Origin: Hypomyces perniciosus
Lineage: Eukaryota > Ascomycota > Sordariomycetes > Hypocreales > Hypocreaceae
NCBI GenBank assembly: GCA_008477525.1
Contig: SPDT01000005.1
Span: forward strand, 5,208,001-5,272,000
DNA: 64,000 nt
Direction: 5' to 3'
Part shown: positions 1 to 11,054 of the stretch, in pieces
Layout of the letters: each line of letters opens with the position of its first letter
Position numbering within the stretch: position 1 is the stretch's first letter
The notes under the pieces: generated by a model
The model's input: only the letters and a program-made list of their open reading frames with translations
What the model was told of the DNA's origin: nothing
Databases searched by the model: none
Made by a program: the position numbers and the translations under genes

Positions 1-1117
1 GGCAACACACAATACCTGCTTATTCAGTCTATCAAAGAGATTCTGCAATCCATCCCAGCACAGTCGACTGACCTTCAAAACTACGCCACACCTATCTGGG
101 ACCAGCTCATTGACGCATCGTCAAATGCCGACAACAAGGTGGTTTGCGCTGAGTGTGTTGGCCGTCTTGCAACGCTCGATCCAGCAACTTTTATGCCCAA
201 ACTACAGGTAAGTTCAGCTGCATTTTAACACTCTATCTAGTCATGCACTAACAAGATGCAGACTCTGCTCAAGGATAAGTCTTCAGGCATCCGAGGCATG
301 GCTGTCCAGGCAGTCAGATACACCCTTCCAGAGAGCGACGAGGCTTTTGATGCAATGCTCAGGAACGTCCTCATTGAAATGCTCTTGGTTATGCTCCAAG
401 ACTCCGATATGGAGATTCGGCGATTGGCCATGACAACATTGAACTCTGCAGCACATAACAAGCCGGACCTCATCCTACCACACCTCGGCGAGCTGATGCC
501 ATATGTGCTAAGCGAGTCAGTGATCAAGAAGGAGCTTGTTCGGGAGGTCATGCTGGGCCCGTTCAAGCACACGGTTGACGACGGTCTGGAAGTTCGCAAG
601 GTACGTGGGAATTCCAGTTGTATCTCGATGTAAACTGACCAACTTGCAACAGAGTGCGTACGAGACCCTTTATGCACTTATGGAGACGGCTTTCACTCGC
701 ATCAACAACATTGATTTCTACGATCGTGTGGTGGCCGGTCTCCAGGATGACAACGATATCCGACAGCTTTGCAACCTCATGGTCACCAAGCTCATCGTTA
801 TTGACCCCGATGAGACTGCGAGACGGCTGGACTCGATTGCGGAAGCCTACCGCAGCGTTCTCTCCGTCAAGCTTAAGGATAATGCCGTAAAGCAAGACGT
901 TGAGAAGCAAGAGGAGACCAACAAGAGCATCTTGAGAGTGACACTGCTCCTTGGCGATAAGATGAAGGCGATGACGGGGAATGCGGGAGCGGCCATCAGC
1001 AATGCGGTAGCGGCAGGCGTGTGGGCCGGGTACTGGGAATGGGTCAACAAGGAGTTTGACAAGCAGCTGAAGGGACTGCGCGAGGAGAGCAAGGAGTTGC
1101 ACACACGGATGGTTTGA
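1..1117 (+). CDS. CAND1: CAND1-like cullin-associated NEDD8-dissociated protein, C-terminal part (5' end outside window)
   Basis: This is the C-terminal end of the HEAT-repeat protein that exchanges F-box and other substrate-receptor modules on cullin-RING ubiquitin ligases. Exons are <1-207, 262-600 and 653-1117. The introns of 54 and 52 bp have GTAAGT and GTACGT donors and CAG ends, and the first has an ACTAAC branch point. The splice joins read MPKLQ/TLLKDKS and GLEVRK/SAYETL. The decoded 320 or so residues include the TIP120-domain signature GPFKHTVDDGLEVRK, which is characteristic of CAND1, followed by the usual acidic and helical tail ending in TRMV. Some fungi split CAND1 into two genes; the window edge prevents telling whether this is a full-length or a C-terminal-only gene. 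The family call is secure and the start is unseen. Confidence 0.93.
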
Positions 1118-2266
1118 TGAATGGGAACAGGATTATGAAAAATCAGGGGTAGCATGGAGTAAAGTTGCTTGCATTGGGATGTAGAAAATAAGTCACGTTT
1201 TACGAACCGACCCTGATTGTGTGCAGGGACAAGCAAGCAGAGGTGGATCTGTCCAACTGCCGATTTCTCGTAATCTCTGGGATGGGGGATATGCAGGGTG
1301 TGTTTGTCCGTATACCTCTAGTATGGGGATCCGAGACAGGTGAAGGAATGTGAGTGGTTTGGTGATGTCAGAGATGGGCGGAATTTACCGAGAGGGCTGA
1401 TTAGGTATGGTAAGATGAAACAACACGGTTATTGGCTATTTCTGGGTCTTTGAACCAGCAGTACTCTGTAGGGCTAGGCACGTATTTCTACAGGGCAAAT
1501 AGAAATGCCCAAGGATGAGAATGGAAGAAGAATGAGACATGTCTGCACGGAGTACTCCGTACTTCGTATAACATGGTTATAACGGTCATATGCGGGGGAG
1601 CTGAAAAGGCACATGGGCAGGCAAACGGTACTCGTTAGTACTATTTCGTGCTCTGTACCGAAAATGCCACACCGAGTCCGGAGTATATATCACTATGGAC
1701 ACCTTTATTGCTCTGGGCGGTAGCACAGAATGCAACCGGTGAGTACGCACAGATACACCGGGTTTTGGATATTCTTGTGTCACACAGTTCTACATACATA
1801 TCTACACTGATAGTAGTACCTAGGTAGAGAATGCGGGGTGTGTGACACAGGGCGTTGATCGGTCTGGTGTGGCGCTATAGTGTCCAATATTATAGCGGCC
1901 TTTAGTGGAGCGGGCGCCGTTGCGGACGACACCCTAACCTCTCGTGCCATCGCCTAGATCTCTCCCAGAGACATCGACACTACCTATCTACCTTAGTATG
2001 TAGTAGTCGGTATTTACAGAGTACTGCTCTCTGCTAATATCAAATCACAAGATACGGGGCTTCCTCCGTTAGTTGGCTCGGTTGGCTCTGCAGTAGTCAC
2101 ACGATGATCACTACTATTACAAGGATTCTATATTCAGCCATCCAGAGAGGGTATCTAATCGTCTCGGCAGTATTCCGTCTGTTGGCTCGCCCTTGGGTAT
2201 GTGTGTTGGCGAAAGACGGGCATGCGGAGTACGAGTACGGGTACATCATGCACGTATTTCATCGAG

Positions 2267-2276
2267 GTATAAATAC
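2267..2276 (+). promoter_or_regulatory. TATA box of the 59-codon gene
   Basis: GTATAAATAC lies about 220 nt before the ATG at 2497. It is one of the clearest TATA boxes in the window. Fungal genes with such a box are often strongly or inducibly expressed; that part is inference. Confidence 0.55.
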
Positions 2277-2390
2277 CTAAAGAATGCTGCCTGCTCATAG
2301 ACCCCTCATTTCTTCGTTCTCATCTACTACCTACGAATATTATTATCTCTTATATCCTATTTGAGTCAGCGTTGATCGGCACTGTCATTC

Positions 2391-2422
2391 CTGCTGCTGC
2401 TGCTGCTACTGCTGCTGCTCAG
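2391..2422 (+). repeat. CTG trinucleotide repeat in a 5' leader
   Basis: A run of CTG/CTA triplets in the probable 5' untranslated leader of the 59-codon gene. It is likely transcribed but not translated, because the ATG lies 75 bases downstream. Confidence 0.7.
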
Positions 2423-2496
2423 TATTACTATCACCTATCTACCTATCTATATACACTTACACGAACAACAACATCATCAACGCTCTTTTCTACACA

Positions 2497-2676
2497 ATGG
2501 CCAGACGCACCGTCTATCTCGACGACTACGAAAACGACGGCCCTTCATCCTCTGGCAATGGCGACCCCGGCGCTCTGTTGAACTTCTTCAAGGGCGTCGT
2601 TCACGAGGCCAGGACGTGGGTGTCGCGCACCAACAACTCCGTCAAGACGCCCACCATTGAGAAGCAAAGCATGTGA
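2497..2676 (+). CDS. Small 59-residue hypothetical protein
   Basis: The ORF starts at an ATG in the good fungal context CACAATGGCC and ends at TGA 2674-2676. The protein begins MARRTVYLDDYENDG and ends with TIEKQSM. It has a basic N-terminus, an acidic Gly/Ser-rich stretch at residues 9-25, then a short possible amphipathic helix at about 27-42 (ALLNFFKGVVHEARTW), and no signal peptide or cysteine. I do not recognise the family. Support comes from codon choice strongly biased to C-ending codons, the TATA box at 2267 and a C/T-rich leader just upstream. A reading frame this short is below the usual annotation cutoff. An extra exon in the 5' leader cannot be excluded. Confidence 0.6.
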   Translation: MARRTVYLDDYENDGPSSSGNGDPGALLNFFKGVVHEARTWVSRTNNSVKTPTIEKQSM

Positions 2677-3476
2677 AGCAAACGAGACGCGAAGGCGGTA
2701 CAAAATTACAATACAAACACATGATCGAACCCATCTCGACTCTCTTACTCGTACATGAGGCAGCGCCTCCAGGGTAGTTGGCGTTATTGGGCGCATTGGA
2801 TCGAGAAACCCTAGGGCCATCGTCATGGTTTTATCACGAGTCTTCAAATTCCTTTCATTATATCTTGGGTTTTCGGGCAGGTCGTGTGTTTATGGGTATG
2901 GCGAAACTTTTTTCTTCTTGGGTTTTGGGATAGGATTTACGCAAGCCCAGGTTGATACCAATGGGTTCTGAATGATGATGAATTTGCTCCAAAGATCTTG
3001 GTGCTCGTATGACATGTTGTCCTTCTCTGTTCACTTGCTCTCTGCTATATTGCTATTGATGATCATCGCGATGTGTTGAATTGGTTACCTGTAGGCTTGT
3101 ATATAAAAAGAAGAAAAATGATCAGGGGTCATTTTCGACGACGAAGTACTATAAAAATCTAGTCTGTTAGAACTCGTTTATGTAAAATGAATATTAATTT
3201 ATAGTACATAGCATCTAAAACTGTATACGCTAAGGAGGATAGAGTAAAGGTTTTGGGACGTTGGGAGATTCAGGCAACTGTACCTTATATGAAGTAAGGT
3301 ACATATGGATAATAGTATACTAGCTGTGATGTCCATCATCACTTGCTGAGCTTAGAACTAGAGGCCTTCTTTTTCACATTTTCACGAGCCTCGTTATTTA
3401 CTGCGTGACAATTGGTAGTTGGTAATAAGATAGGTTCGGTGCCTTGAATGGTGCGACATAATCAGCGTAACTGATC
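2677..3476. other. Intergenic, nothing recognised
   Basis: Probable 3' regions of the two flanking small genes. It is moderately AT-rich around 3100-3240. I see no ORF, RNA gene or repeat that I can support. Confidence 0.5.
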
Positions 3477-3671
3477 CTACAAGCCAATAGTTTTCGCGCA
3501 CTGCTTCTTGATGAAGCTCACGACTACGCCTGATGCTGCTTCGTTGGCTTTCTGCACGAACTCAGGCAAATTCTTATATCTCCGGACTTTCCAAACATTG
3601 GACTCGGGGCCTGGTTCATGATCATGATAGGAAATAGAAGCCCCGAGTAGTATAAGGAAAGTGAAGAGCAT
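3477..3671 (-). CDS. Small secreted-protein candidate, 64 residues
   Basis: The reading frame extends to 3701, but the methionine at 3671 gives a classical signal peptide (MLFTFLILLGASIS) followed by a short hydrophilic chain rich in charged residues. One cysteine lies near the C-terminus (KKQCAKTIGL), and there is a dibasic RR that could be a processing site. TATA-like sequence lies on the minus strand near 3733-3738, about 65 nt upstream. There is no disulphide-rich core typical of known effectors, and I recognise no family. It could be a chance ORF; the signal peptide plus the TATA-like element are the only support. Confidence 0.38.
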   Translation of the reverse strand: MLFTFLILLGASISYHDHEPGPESNVWKVRRYKNLPEFVQKANEAASGVVVSFIKKQCAKTIGL

Positions 3672-4029
3672 GGTGTTCCTATTACTGATGGCAATGCACA
3701 ATTAGAAGGGGGGGGATAAGGGAGGGAGTCGGACTATGTATAGTTAGTTGATGGACTCCCAACAAGCCTCCTCTAGGACTCGTTTAATTGCCAACCTGTA
3801 TGGAAGCAATTATATGTTGTGTTACTCTTGTGCTCCCAGCTTGGCCAGCTCTATGGCCAATTCTCCTATCCAACATTCTGCCTTGGATCTTTAAATGCGA
3901 GACCCAGGAGGCAGCCTTTCACCACACTCGACCATCTGCTTACTTCTGCCTTGCTGAAAGGAGTCTTCGCCTCCTCCCAACCATCAAGACTACGGCGCAT
4001 GTTGTTCAAATAGGGGGTCTTGGAAACAT
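3672..4029. other. Short intergenic region between two minus-strand genes
   Basis: Contains the promoter of the small secreted-protein candidate and the 3' region of the tRNA isopentenyltransferase gene. Nothing else is visible. Confidence 0.5.
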
Positions 4030-5445
4030 TCATGTTGAGAATATTGAAGCTATCTCAGGTTCTGATGACGACTCCCCAGATGGGGCATCGTCTACTGGTA
4101 CAAGAGCGAGTCTCTTCTTCTTTTTCATGGCCCGCCGGTGGCCTGCGCTCTTGATATGCCTCTGCCAACCTTGCTCCGTTACACAAACCGTTTGGCACAG
4201 CTCGCACGTTCTCTTACACGGCGTCTCCTTTGGCGGCGGCTCGCCTACTCTTGTGAGTACCTCGCGCGCCAAGTCTGACATCTCAGCCGGGGCCGACCTA
4301 GCCTCGCCCGAGAGAAACTTGGTGGCCACCTCTGCCGCGGGCTCTACGACATTGGTCTTAAACTTTGAAACATCGGTGCTATCAACCAGATATAGATGGC
4401 CGAAGGCCTCAGAGCCTTGCTCTTTGAGGCGTGGGATTTGTTTCAGCCTAATCCATCGTGTTTGATAACTTGCATAGCGGCGTGTAGCTGCTTTCATGTC
4501 TTCAAGAGCAACGGATTTCAGTTTCTCCAGCTCAGACGAGTCTTTGCCTTCTTCTTTGGCAGCCATGTAGGACTCGAATTGCTTATATCCAATGGACTGC
4601 CAAATACCCTTGGTCATGTCCAGGGTGTGGCCCTCGGCGGCCTTTTTTTTCTTGAACTCAAAGAGTTCTTGGACTTCATCCAAGAGCCCGGCGTCGAGCA
4701 TCTTGTCCACTCGGCTGTCCAGTCGCTCGCACAGCACCTCACGGTCTGAATATACCCAGAAAAGAAGGTTCTGCCAGGGTCGACCAGTATCCGATTCCTG
4801 AGTAGCCGCAGCTTTGCGCTTCTCCTGCTCGGCATACAGCTCAGACGCAGGTTTCCCTGTGTGCAGATAGATCTCGAGCGATCGTTGGATTTTGCGCCTA
4901 TCATTTGGGTGCCATCTCTCGGCCATGATGGGGTCAACCTTCCTCAGCTCCTGCAACAGTATGTCCGTGGGCTCCTCCAGGATTGGAAATGACACGGATG
5001 GATCGGTCTGCACATCGTCAAGGATAACATTTTGAAAGAGAAGTGGGTCGACATAGTACTGAGTACCGCCGACGAGTATGGGGAGGTTCCCTCGACTCCG
5101 GATCTCGCGAATTATTCTAGTCGCTTCCGATTTATAGTCTTCGACATCCCATGGGACTCCATCGAGAGGGATGTGGCCGAGGAGATGGTGGGGGATGCCC
5201 CGTTGCTCGGCAGTTGTGATTTTGTTCGTTATGATGGGCAGACCATTGTACAGCTGCATGGCATCGGCGTTGATGATTTCGCCTCTGAATCGTGTAGCCA
5301 ACTCTACGGCTAAATCCGATTTGCCTGTGCCTGTCGAGCCCAGGACAACCAGCATTGGTTCGGCTGGAGCTGTGCGGGCGACCATTGTTGCAACATTGCG
5401 ATGCAATACTGTCCGTAATACTGTCCGTCCCACGCGACCAAGCAT
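4030..5445 (-). CDS. MOD5: tRNA dimethylallyltransferase (isopentenyltransferase)
   Basis: Transfers a dimethylallyl group from DMAPP to N6 of A37 in tRNAs reading UNN codons. The single exon encodes 471 residues, close to the usual fungal length. The P-loop GSTGTGKS is at residues 36-43 and is followed by the DMAPP/tRNA-binding region (INADAMQLYNGLPIITNK) and the family motif LVGGTQYYVDPLL. A C2H2 zinc finger of the kind found in eukaryotic members lies at C414, C417, H430 and H436, followed by a basic KKKKR tail that could be a nuclear signal. The first 20 residues are Arg-rich and free of acids, like a mitochondrial presequence, and a second methionine at residue 21 precedes the catalytic core. 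The gene is divergent from SEC61. Confidence 0.95.
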   Translation of the reverse strand: MLGRVGRTVLRTVLHRNVATMVARTAPAEPMLVVLGSTGTGKSDLAVELATRFRGEIINADAMQLYNGLPIITNKITTAEQRGIPHHLLGHIPLDGVPWDVEDYKSEATRIIREIRSRGNLPILVGGTQYYVDPLLFQNVILDDVQTDPSVSFPILEEPTDILLQELRKVDPIMAERWHPNDRRKIQRSLEIYLHTGKPASELYAEQEKRKAAATQESDTGRPWQNLLFWVYSDREVLCERLDSRVDKMLDAGLLDEVQELFEFKKKKAAEGHTLDMTKGIWQSIGYKQFESYMAAKEEGKDSSELEKLKSVALEDMKAATRRYASYQTRWIRLKQIPRLKEQGSEAFGHLYLVDSTDVSKFKTNVVEPAAEVATKFLSGEARSAPAEMSDLAREVLTRVGEPPPKETPCKRTCELCQTVCVTEQGWQRHIKSAGHRRAMKKKKRLALVPVDDAPSGESSSEPEIASIFST

Positions 5446-5974
5446 TCGAGTGCAGTCCGAGTCAGCGTCCCATGGCGACTGAAGAAGCTCGAGCTCAACT
5501 CCGGATCAGCGACAAGGCCTAGGTTGCGATGCAATGTGATGCGATGTAATGCGATGCGATGCGCCGGAAAAACTGAAACCCTCTTCAACGGAACTCCCCC
5601 ACTTCGACAGCTCAACTTTTATTGCTCCAAAATAGCCAAAATAGTAGCCGGCGTGGCCTGACTCGGTTGGTTCGTGCAGGGTCTGGAGGCCTTGACCCAT
5701 GCTCCTATCCTATCGAAGGCGGCAGAAGGACACGCTTCGTTAACTCCCACCAGGTCACGTGCAACCCCATTAATTTTGGATTTTGGGACACATGTACATT
5801 TGGGTTGAAGCCAGATCGCCAACCTTCCCTCCGGCTCCCTCATTATAATCAACCCTTCTCCCATTGACCCCCCTTCACCCATTCGGCGAGCTCATCCAAG
5901 CTCGGCTTCTTCTTCCTCCTTCACTCCTTGGATGAATTAGTTTTCTTTCTTCGTCTTTTCCCCCAACCGCCGCC
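5446..5974. promoter_or_regulatory. Divergent promoter between the isopentenyltransferase gene and SEC61
   Basis: A 529-bp interval separates the two ATGs. It holds a GATGC-rich stretch near 5525-5565 (repeated GCGATG/GATGTAATGCG) and a pyrimidine-rich leader before SEC61. There is no clear TATA box, as expected for housekeeping promoters. Confidence 0.6.
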
Positions 5975-7583
5975 ATGAGTTCCCGTAAGTTGCGTTTCCT
6001 TACTTGGCCGAGCTTAAACCACGCTTCGGTCGCGCGCGAGATGAAGCAATTGAAAGCGCGCAATTGATCTCCCATTGGGCTTTGTGCTGACGTGCGCGAT
6101 GCTTCTGCAGTACGATTTCTCGACCTGGTCAAGCCGTTCGTGCCGTTCCTCCCCGAGGTTCAGCAGCCGGAAACCAAGATCCCCTTCAACCAGAAGATGA
6201 TGTGGACCGCCCTGACGCTGCTCATCTTCCTGGTCATGAGCCAGATGCCTCTCTACGGCATTGTCTCCTCCGACAACTCGGATCCGCTATATTGGCTGCG
6301 AATGGTTATGGCGAGTAATCGAGGCACGCTGATGGAGCTCGGCATCACTCCCATTATTTCCTCGGGCATGGTCTTCCAGCTCCTCGCCGGTACTCACCTC
6401 ATTGACGTCAACCTCGACCTCAAGTCGGACCGCGAACTCTACCAGACCGCCCAGAAGCTGTTGGCCTTCATTCTTTCCGCTGGTACCGCAACTGTCTATG
6501 TCTTCACTGGACTCTACGGCAGCCCCTCCGATCTCGGTGCTGGCATCGTCTTCTTGCTTATCCTGCAGCTGGTTGTCGCGGGTATGATTGTCATTCTCCT
6601 CGACGAGCTCTTGCAGAAGGGTTACGGTCTGGGCAGCGGTATCAACCTTTTCATTGCTACCAACATCTGCGAGTCCATCATGTGGAAGGCCTTCTCCCCC
6701 ACCACCATCAACACCGGCCGTGGACCCGAGTTCGAGGGCGCCGTCATTGCGCTCTTCCACCTGCTCATGACCTGGCCCAACAAGCAGCGCGCTCTCCAGG
6801 AGGCTTTCTACAGACAGAACCTCCCCAACATCATGAACCTGCTGGCTACCATTGCCGTCTTTGTTGCCATCATCTACCTCCAGGGCTTCCGTGTCGAGAT
6901 CCCCGTCAAGTCCAACCGCCAGCGTGGTGCTCGTGGCTCTTACCCCATTCGCCTGTTCTACACTTCCAACATGCCCATCATGCTGCAGTCTGCTCTCTCG
7001 TCCAACGTCTTCTTGATCAGCCAGATGCTGTTCTCTCGCTTCTCCGAGAACCTTCTGGTCCGTCTCTTCGGTGTCTGGGAGGCTAAAGATGGTACTTCCC
7101 AGCTGCACGCCGTTTCCGGTCTTGTTTACTACATGTCTCCTCCCCTGAACTTCAAGGACGCTCTTCTTGACCCCATCCACACCGTCGTCTACATTGTCTA
7201 CATGCTGAGCGCCTGCGCCCTGTTCTCCAAGACCTGGATTGAGGTTTCCGGATCAAGCCCTCGTGATGTTGCTAAGCAGTTGAAGGACCAGGGCCTTGTC
7301 ATGGCTGGACACCGCGACCAGAGCGTGTACAAGGAGCTCAAGCGCATCATTCCCACTGCTGCCGCTTTCGGTGGTGCCTGCATTGGTGCACTCTCCGTCA
7401 TGAGCGACCTGATGGGCGCTCTCGGCTCTGGCACTGGTACCCTCCTTGCAGTCACGTAAGTGTCCCAATTCACTATTTTGAAATATTTATGTACTAACTC
7501 GCGGTAGTATCATCTATGGTTACTTCGAAATCGCCGCCAAGGAGGGAGACCTGGCTGGTGTGAAGGGAATGATCATGGGATAA
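5975..7583 (+). CDS. SEC61: Sec61 alpha, channel subunit of the ER protein translocon
   Basis: The exons are 5975-5984, 6111-7455 and 7508-7583, giving 476 residues, the standard length. The tiny first exon encodes only MSS plus one base; a 126-bp intron then joins to [17 protein letters not shown], the near-invariant Sec61 N-terminus. A 52-bp intron precedes the last 25 residues ([14 protein letters not shown]...). Ten membrane segments can be traced, as can the MSQMPLYGI plug region and the cytosolic loop with [19 protein letters not shown]. The protein forms the pore for co- and post-translational translocation into the ER. Codon use is strongly C-biased, in keeping with high expression. 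Confidence 0.97.
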
Positions 7584-10500
7584 TTCCCCCCCCATGTTAA
7601 AGGCGCTAAAGCTCCTACTCTTACATAAATCGCTGTCATTCCAGTAGTTAAACATGGAAATGATGGCTGTGTACCAACAGAGAGGACTACGAGGAAGGGC
7701 TCAGAGGATGATATAAAATAAAAAAAGCGGTATGCATGGTTTTCCCAAGAGCGACATGGAGTCAGGACGGTGACATTGATTTCGGTTTGGACATCTTGGG
7801 GGGGGGACATCTGGCGTCGTTGAGTCGTTAACTCATCTACTATTTGCTATGTCGTCAGGGTGTATCGGAGCTGGGTAGTGGGCAATCGTCGGGTCGGTGC
7901 CCATGAAATGTCCCCAGTTGTACTTTAGGGAACTACCATGCAGAATCGGGAATGCTATGTAAGTAATTATTGTGATGCCAAAAGAAAGGATTTATTCAAT
8001 ATTCCGTGTTACGTCTGGGCGAGATAATAATACTACAATGGGAGTTGCGAAATCGTATATTGCTTTAGGGTAGGTGACACTTGGAGAGAGCTTGTGGGAG
8101 ATGAGTCGGTGACAATTTGGTTGGAGAAGCGGTGTGAGATTGATTGCACCCCATTTAATGCGAATATCCTCAATTGGGCGTGAGCAATTGTGCATGACCA
8201 GGGTAGCAGTCGAGTATCGTCACATGGACCAGGACGTGCAGGATGACGTGCGCTGTACTCGGGCATTAACGATGACTCTCACGCTGTTGTTGGTCCGAAA
8301 CAAGACAAGACAAGACAAGGCTCAAGCGAGATACGATGGGAGATTAGCGATGTGGTGCGCGTGGTGCCAAGAGGGACGAGCTTTTAGGTATTTTATTTTG
8401 TTTTATTTTTTTCGCCAATCTGTTATGGATACAGACGCGAGTATGGAAGTATGGGGAAGGGAGAAGAGAAGAATGCGAAATGACACATCAATGCCAGATG
8501 GAAGTCGATGGATATTGGTTTACAGAACTTCCTCAGTTGGGTTCGGCGTGCAGAAGTGGAAATGACAGGGATCCATAGGATTATTAATACTACTACTCCG
8601 TACATACATGCAGGATGGGGAGCACGAGGGTCTTGTCATTGTCGATGTCAGAGATGCCGGGGAATCGCTGCATCACAAAGACTCGGAGATCTGATTAGCC
8701 CGGATTACACGCCGCGGCATCTGATCTTGGTGTTACATAACGGTTTATTTCCCTGCGGCTGAGACGTCACGCGGGGAAGGCTTGAATATGACAGATCAGA
8801 GGACGCAGTAGATATCTACTCCGTACCAAGGATCCTATTAGTAGTAGTAGTAGTAGATGTCTTTGTATGTGGTAATCTAGGGGCCTCCCGCATAAGTTCC
8901 TCAGCCCAGGGACGCTACAGCAAACAGAGATATTGGGTATTGCTCCGTAATAGCAGTATGTTAGGTACTTTGTAAGTTAAGAGTCACGGACCGGGATTGC
9001 GGCTCCGGGATGCAGCCGCAAAGGCCATGCAGGGATTGTCACAAACCGCAGGCCGGATGTGCTGTGGTGCAACAGCACGAGAGTGGACACCAACGTTTAT
9101 TTGGGTGGTACTACGAGTGCGTACTACTACAGAGTGGTGCTATTACTGGTACTACTCGCTTGGAGCTCGAGGCTGTCGGCGGTGAGTCACCTTATCGTCG
9201 AGGCATGCTCGGCACTCCGTATTATATACGAATAGACCAAAGAGCGGGAGGAATTGGGGGAAGAAGATGGTGTGGCCAAAGAGGGAAGGTCAGCTAACAT
9301 ATGATGGCGGTTTATGGTGGAGTGGATACACAAAAAGGGTCTATGGCATCAAGTGGCGATGGACGTTGACGATTCTTAAGAGAAGTATCTACGAGTACGG
9401 AGTACGAAGTAACGTATAACCTCCCGAGTAATAAAGTGATATTGAATGCCATGCATGTACCATCACGCCCCCTGCACAAGGGGAGGGAGACAGAAATACA
9501 TACACACATACATACATACCTACCTAGAAGGGAGTTGGAAGAGAATAAAGGGCATTTCCGTGACTCACAAACGACATAAACAAACGAGTGACTCGACGCT
9601 GGAGTCTGTCTGGCTGGCATGGAGAAGATGCAATGCAACGATCGTCCTGCCAATCGGCATCCTAAACCATGCGGTCGTTTTTCCAGGACCCTGAAGACGA
9701 TTCGACTCGACTCCCAGATGGCCTCCACTCTGAACTGGCCTGCATCTGATGCGCAGCCAAGCGCTTGGGTATTAGTGGGTGGCGCTAGAAGTCCCCTGTC
9801 TGACACTAGAGAAAGCACTGGCCTGTGATGAATACATTGGAAGTCCTTTTTGTGCAGTGATCGGAGAGGAGTCAAGACATTGAAAGAAAAAAAATAAAAA
9901 AGAGGTCTGACCTGGAACCGGGTGCGGCTGTGACTGAGACAGATATCCTTTCTCTTCTCTCGTCTGCACTCACTCTCATGTCTGGGATAGTACTCCGTAT
10001 GCGAAGTACATATGTATGAGAAATCCTCACGGTGTCACGATCCAACATTTCTTGTCCTCCTCCAACTCTTCCAACCGGAAAATTTCCCGTGTTCCCCCAC
10101 TACCGGAGCAGTAGTTTTTTGTTTCACTGTTTTATTGGGAGGACCTTTTGTCAGCAGCCTCCTCATCTAATACTACTACTACTACCACTACTCAGTATCT
10201 GTGCTTATGTATATCAGGGAGAGGGCAATGATATGACCTCATATAGTGTCCACGACAAAAACACTCCTAGTACTACTACGATCCGAAACATAACGAGACA
10301 GACTCAGACTCAGACTCATCCACTCGGACTGCCCCGTAGGTCCCTCAAGAATCAAGGTAAATTGCCACTGCCAGCCCTGTGCCAAAACACCACATCACAT
10401 CACGATCCCTCCCCGCTCCACCCAGACGCGCAAAGCTTCCCGTCAAAAGGGCGAGCGAGCAGCTTAAGCAAGCCTCCCTCGGGGCCTCTCCACTCTGATG

Positions 10501-11054
10501 CTTCTAACCTGGTCCTTTCCCTTTCCCTTTCCCACTTAATATGCAGCACCCGGGCTTTTGCTGCTAGCTGATGTGTTAGTAGGAGTAGCACTACTACGGA
10601 GTACCATTACGAGTAGTAGTATTACTACCACTAGACGCCCTTCCATTTGCTGCCTTCACCTCCCTTTCTTTTCCCCTTTCCCTCCGTCTCTCTGTCTGCG
10701 TGTGTTGACATAATGAGTGTATAGACCGGGCAGGAGGAACGAGAGCTCACGCGCCAGGAACGGAGAGGAGACGCACTGGCATTGTTCGTGTTTTTTGCCC
10801 CTAGGCCGATTCTAGCCCGATTCTAGCCCCGCTGCAGCTCGGGTCTGGGCATCTGTCGCCCATAATAACATCCCGTCATCTCTCTATCTCACTCTCTCTT
10901 CTATTACCCTCCAAAACCTCGAGAGAGTCGGTCGGGCGAAACTCTCTTTTTATTCTTTTCCCCAACATCTTTTGGCCGGTATATCTATCGCCCATTTTTG
11001 AATTTTGTTTTCCCGGGTCAAAAATACTGAGCAGCAGCCCCCCCAAAGCCTGCC
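7584..11054. other. 3.5-kb intergenic region without a supported gene
   Basis: It holds the SEC61 3' region and the probable promoter and leader of the ABC transporter. Copies of the TACGGAGTA motif lie near 8597, 8819, 9213, 9396-9410, 9991-10008 and 10595. Short repeats include GTA triplets at 8838-8856 and CATA/CCTA repeats near 9497-9525. Reading frames of 60-190 codons on both strands are low-complexity and lack gene-like codon bias or start contexts. From about 10640 the sequence is pyrimidine-rich, consistent with a long transcribed leader. Confidence 0.55.
8838..8856. repeat. AGT/GTA triplet microsatellite
   Basis: Six consecutive GTA units in intergenic DNA, close to motif copies at 8819 and 8943. 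Confidence 0.7.

Larger units (their letters stand above)
1118..2496. other. Intergenic: CAND1 3' region and promoter of the small gene at 2497
   Basis: No ORF here looks like a gene. Positions 1553-1569 carry one copy of the intergenic motif in the reverse sense (TACTCCGTACTTCGTAT). From about 2260 the sequence becomes promoter-like: a TATA box, then a pyrimidine-rich leader with a CTG repeat before the ATG at 2497. Confidence 0.6.

Noticed and set aside
6287..7180. 297-codon open frame antisense to SEC61
   Set aside because: It is the mirror of a highly conserved, codon-biased gene; its protein is Asp/Glu/Val/Gly-rich without any family feature, as expected of the reverse complement of C-ending codons.
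10032..10571. 179-codon frame on the plus strand
   Set aside because: Pro/Ser/Thr/Leu-rich translation of pyrimidine-rich leader DNA, without a good start or codon bias.
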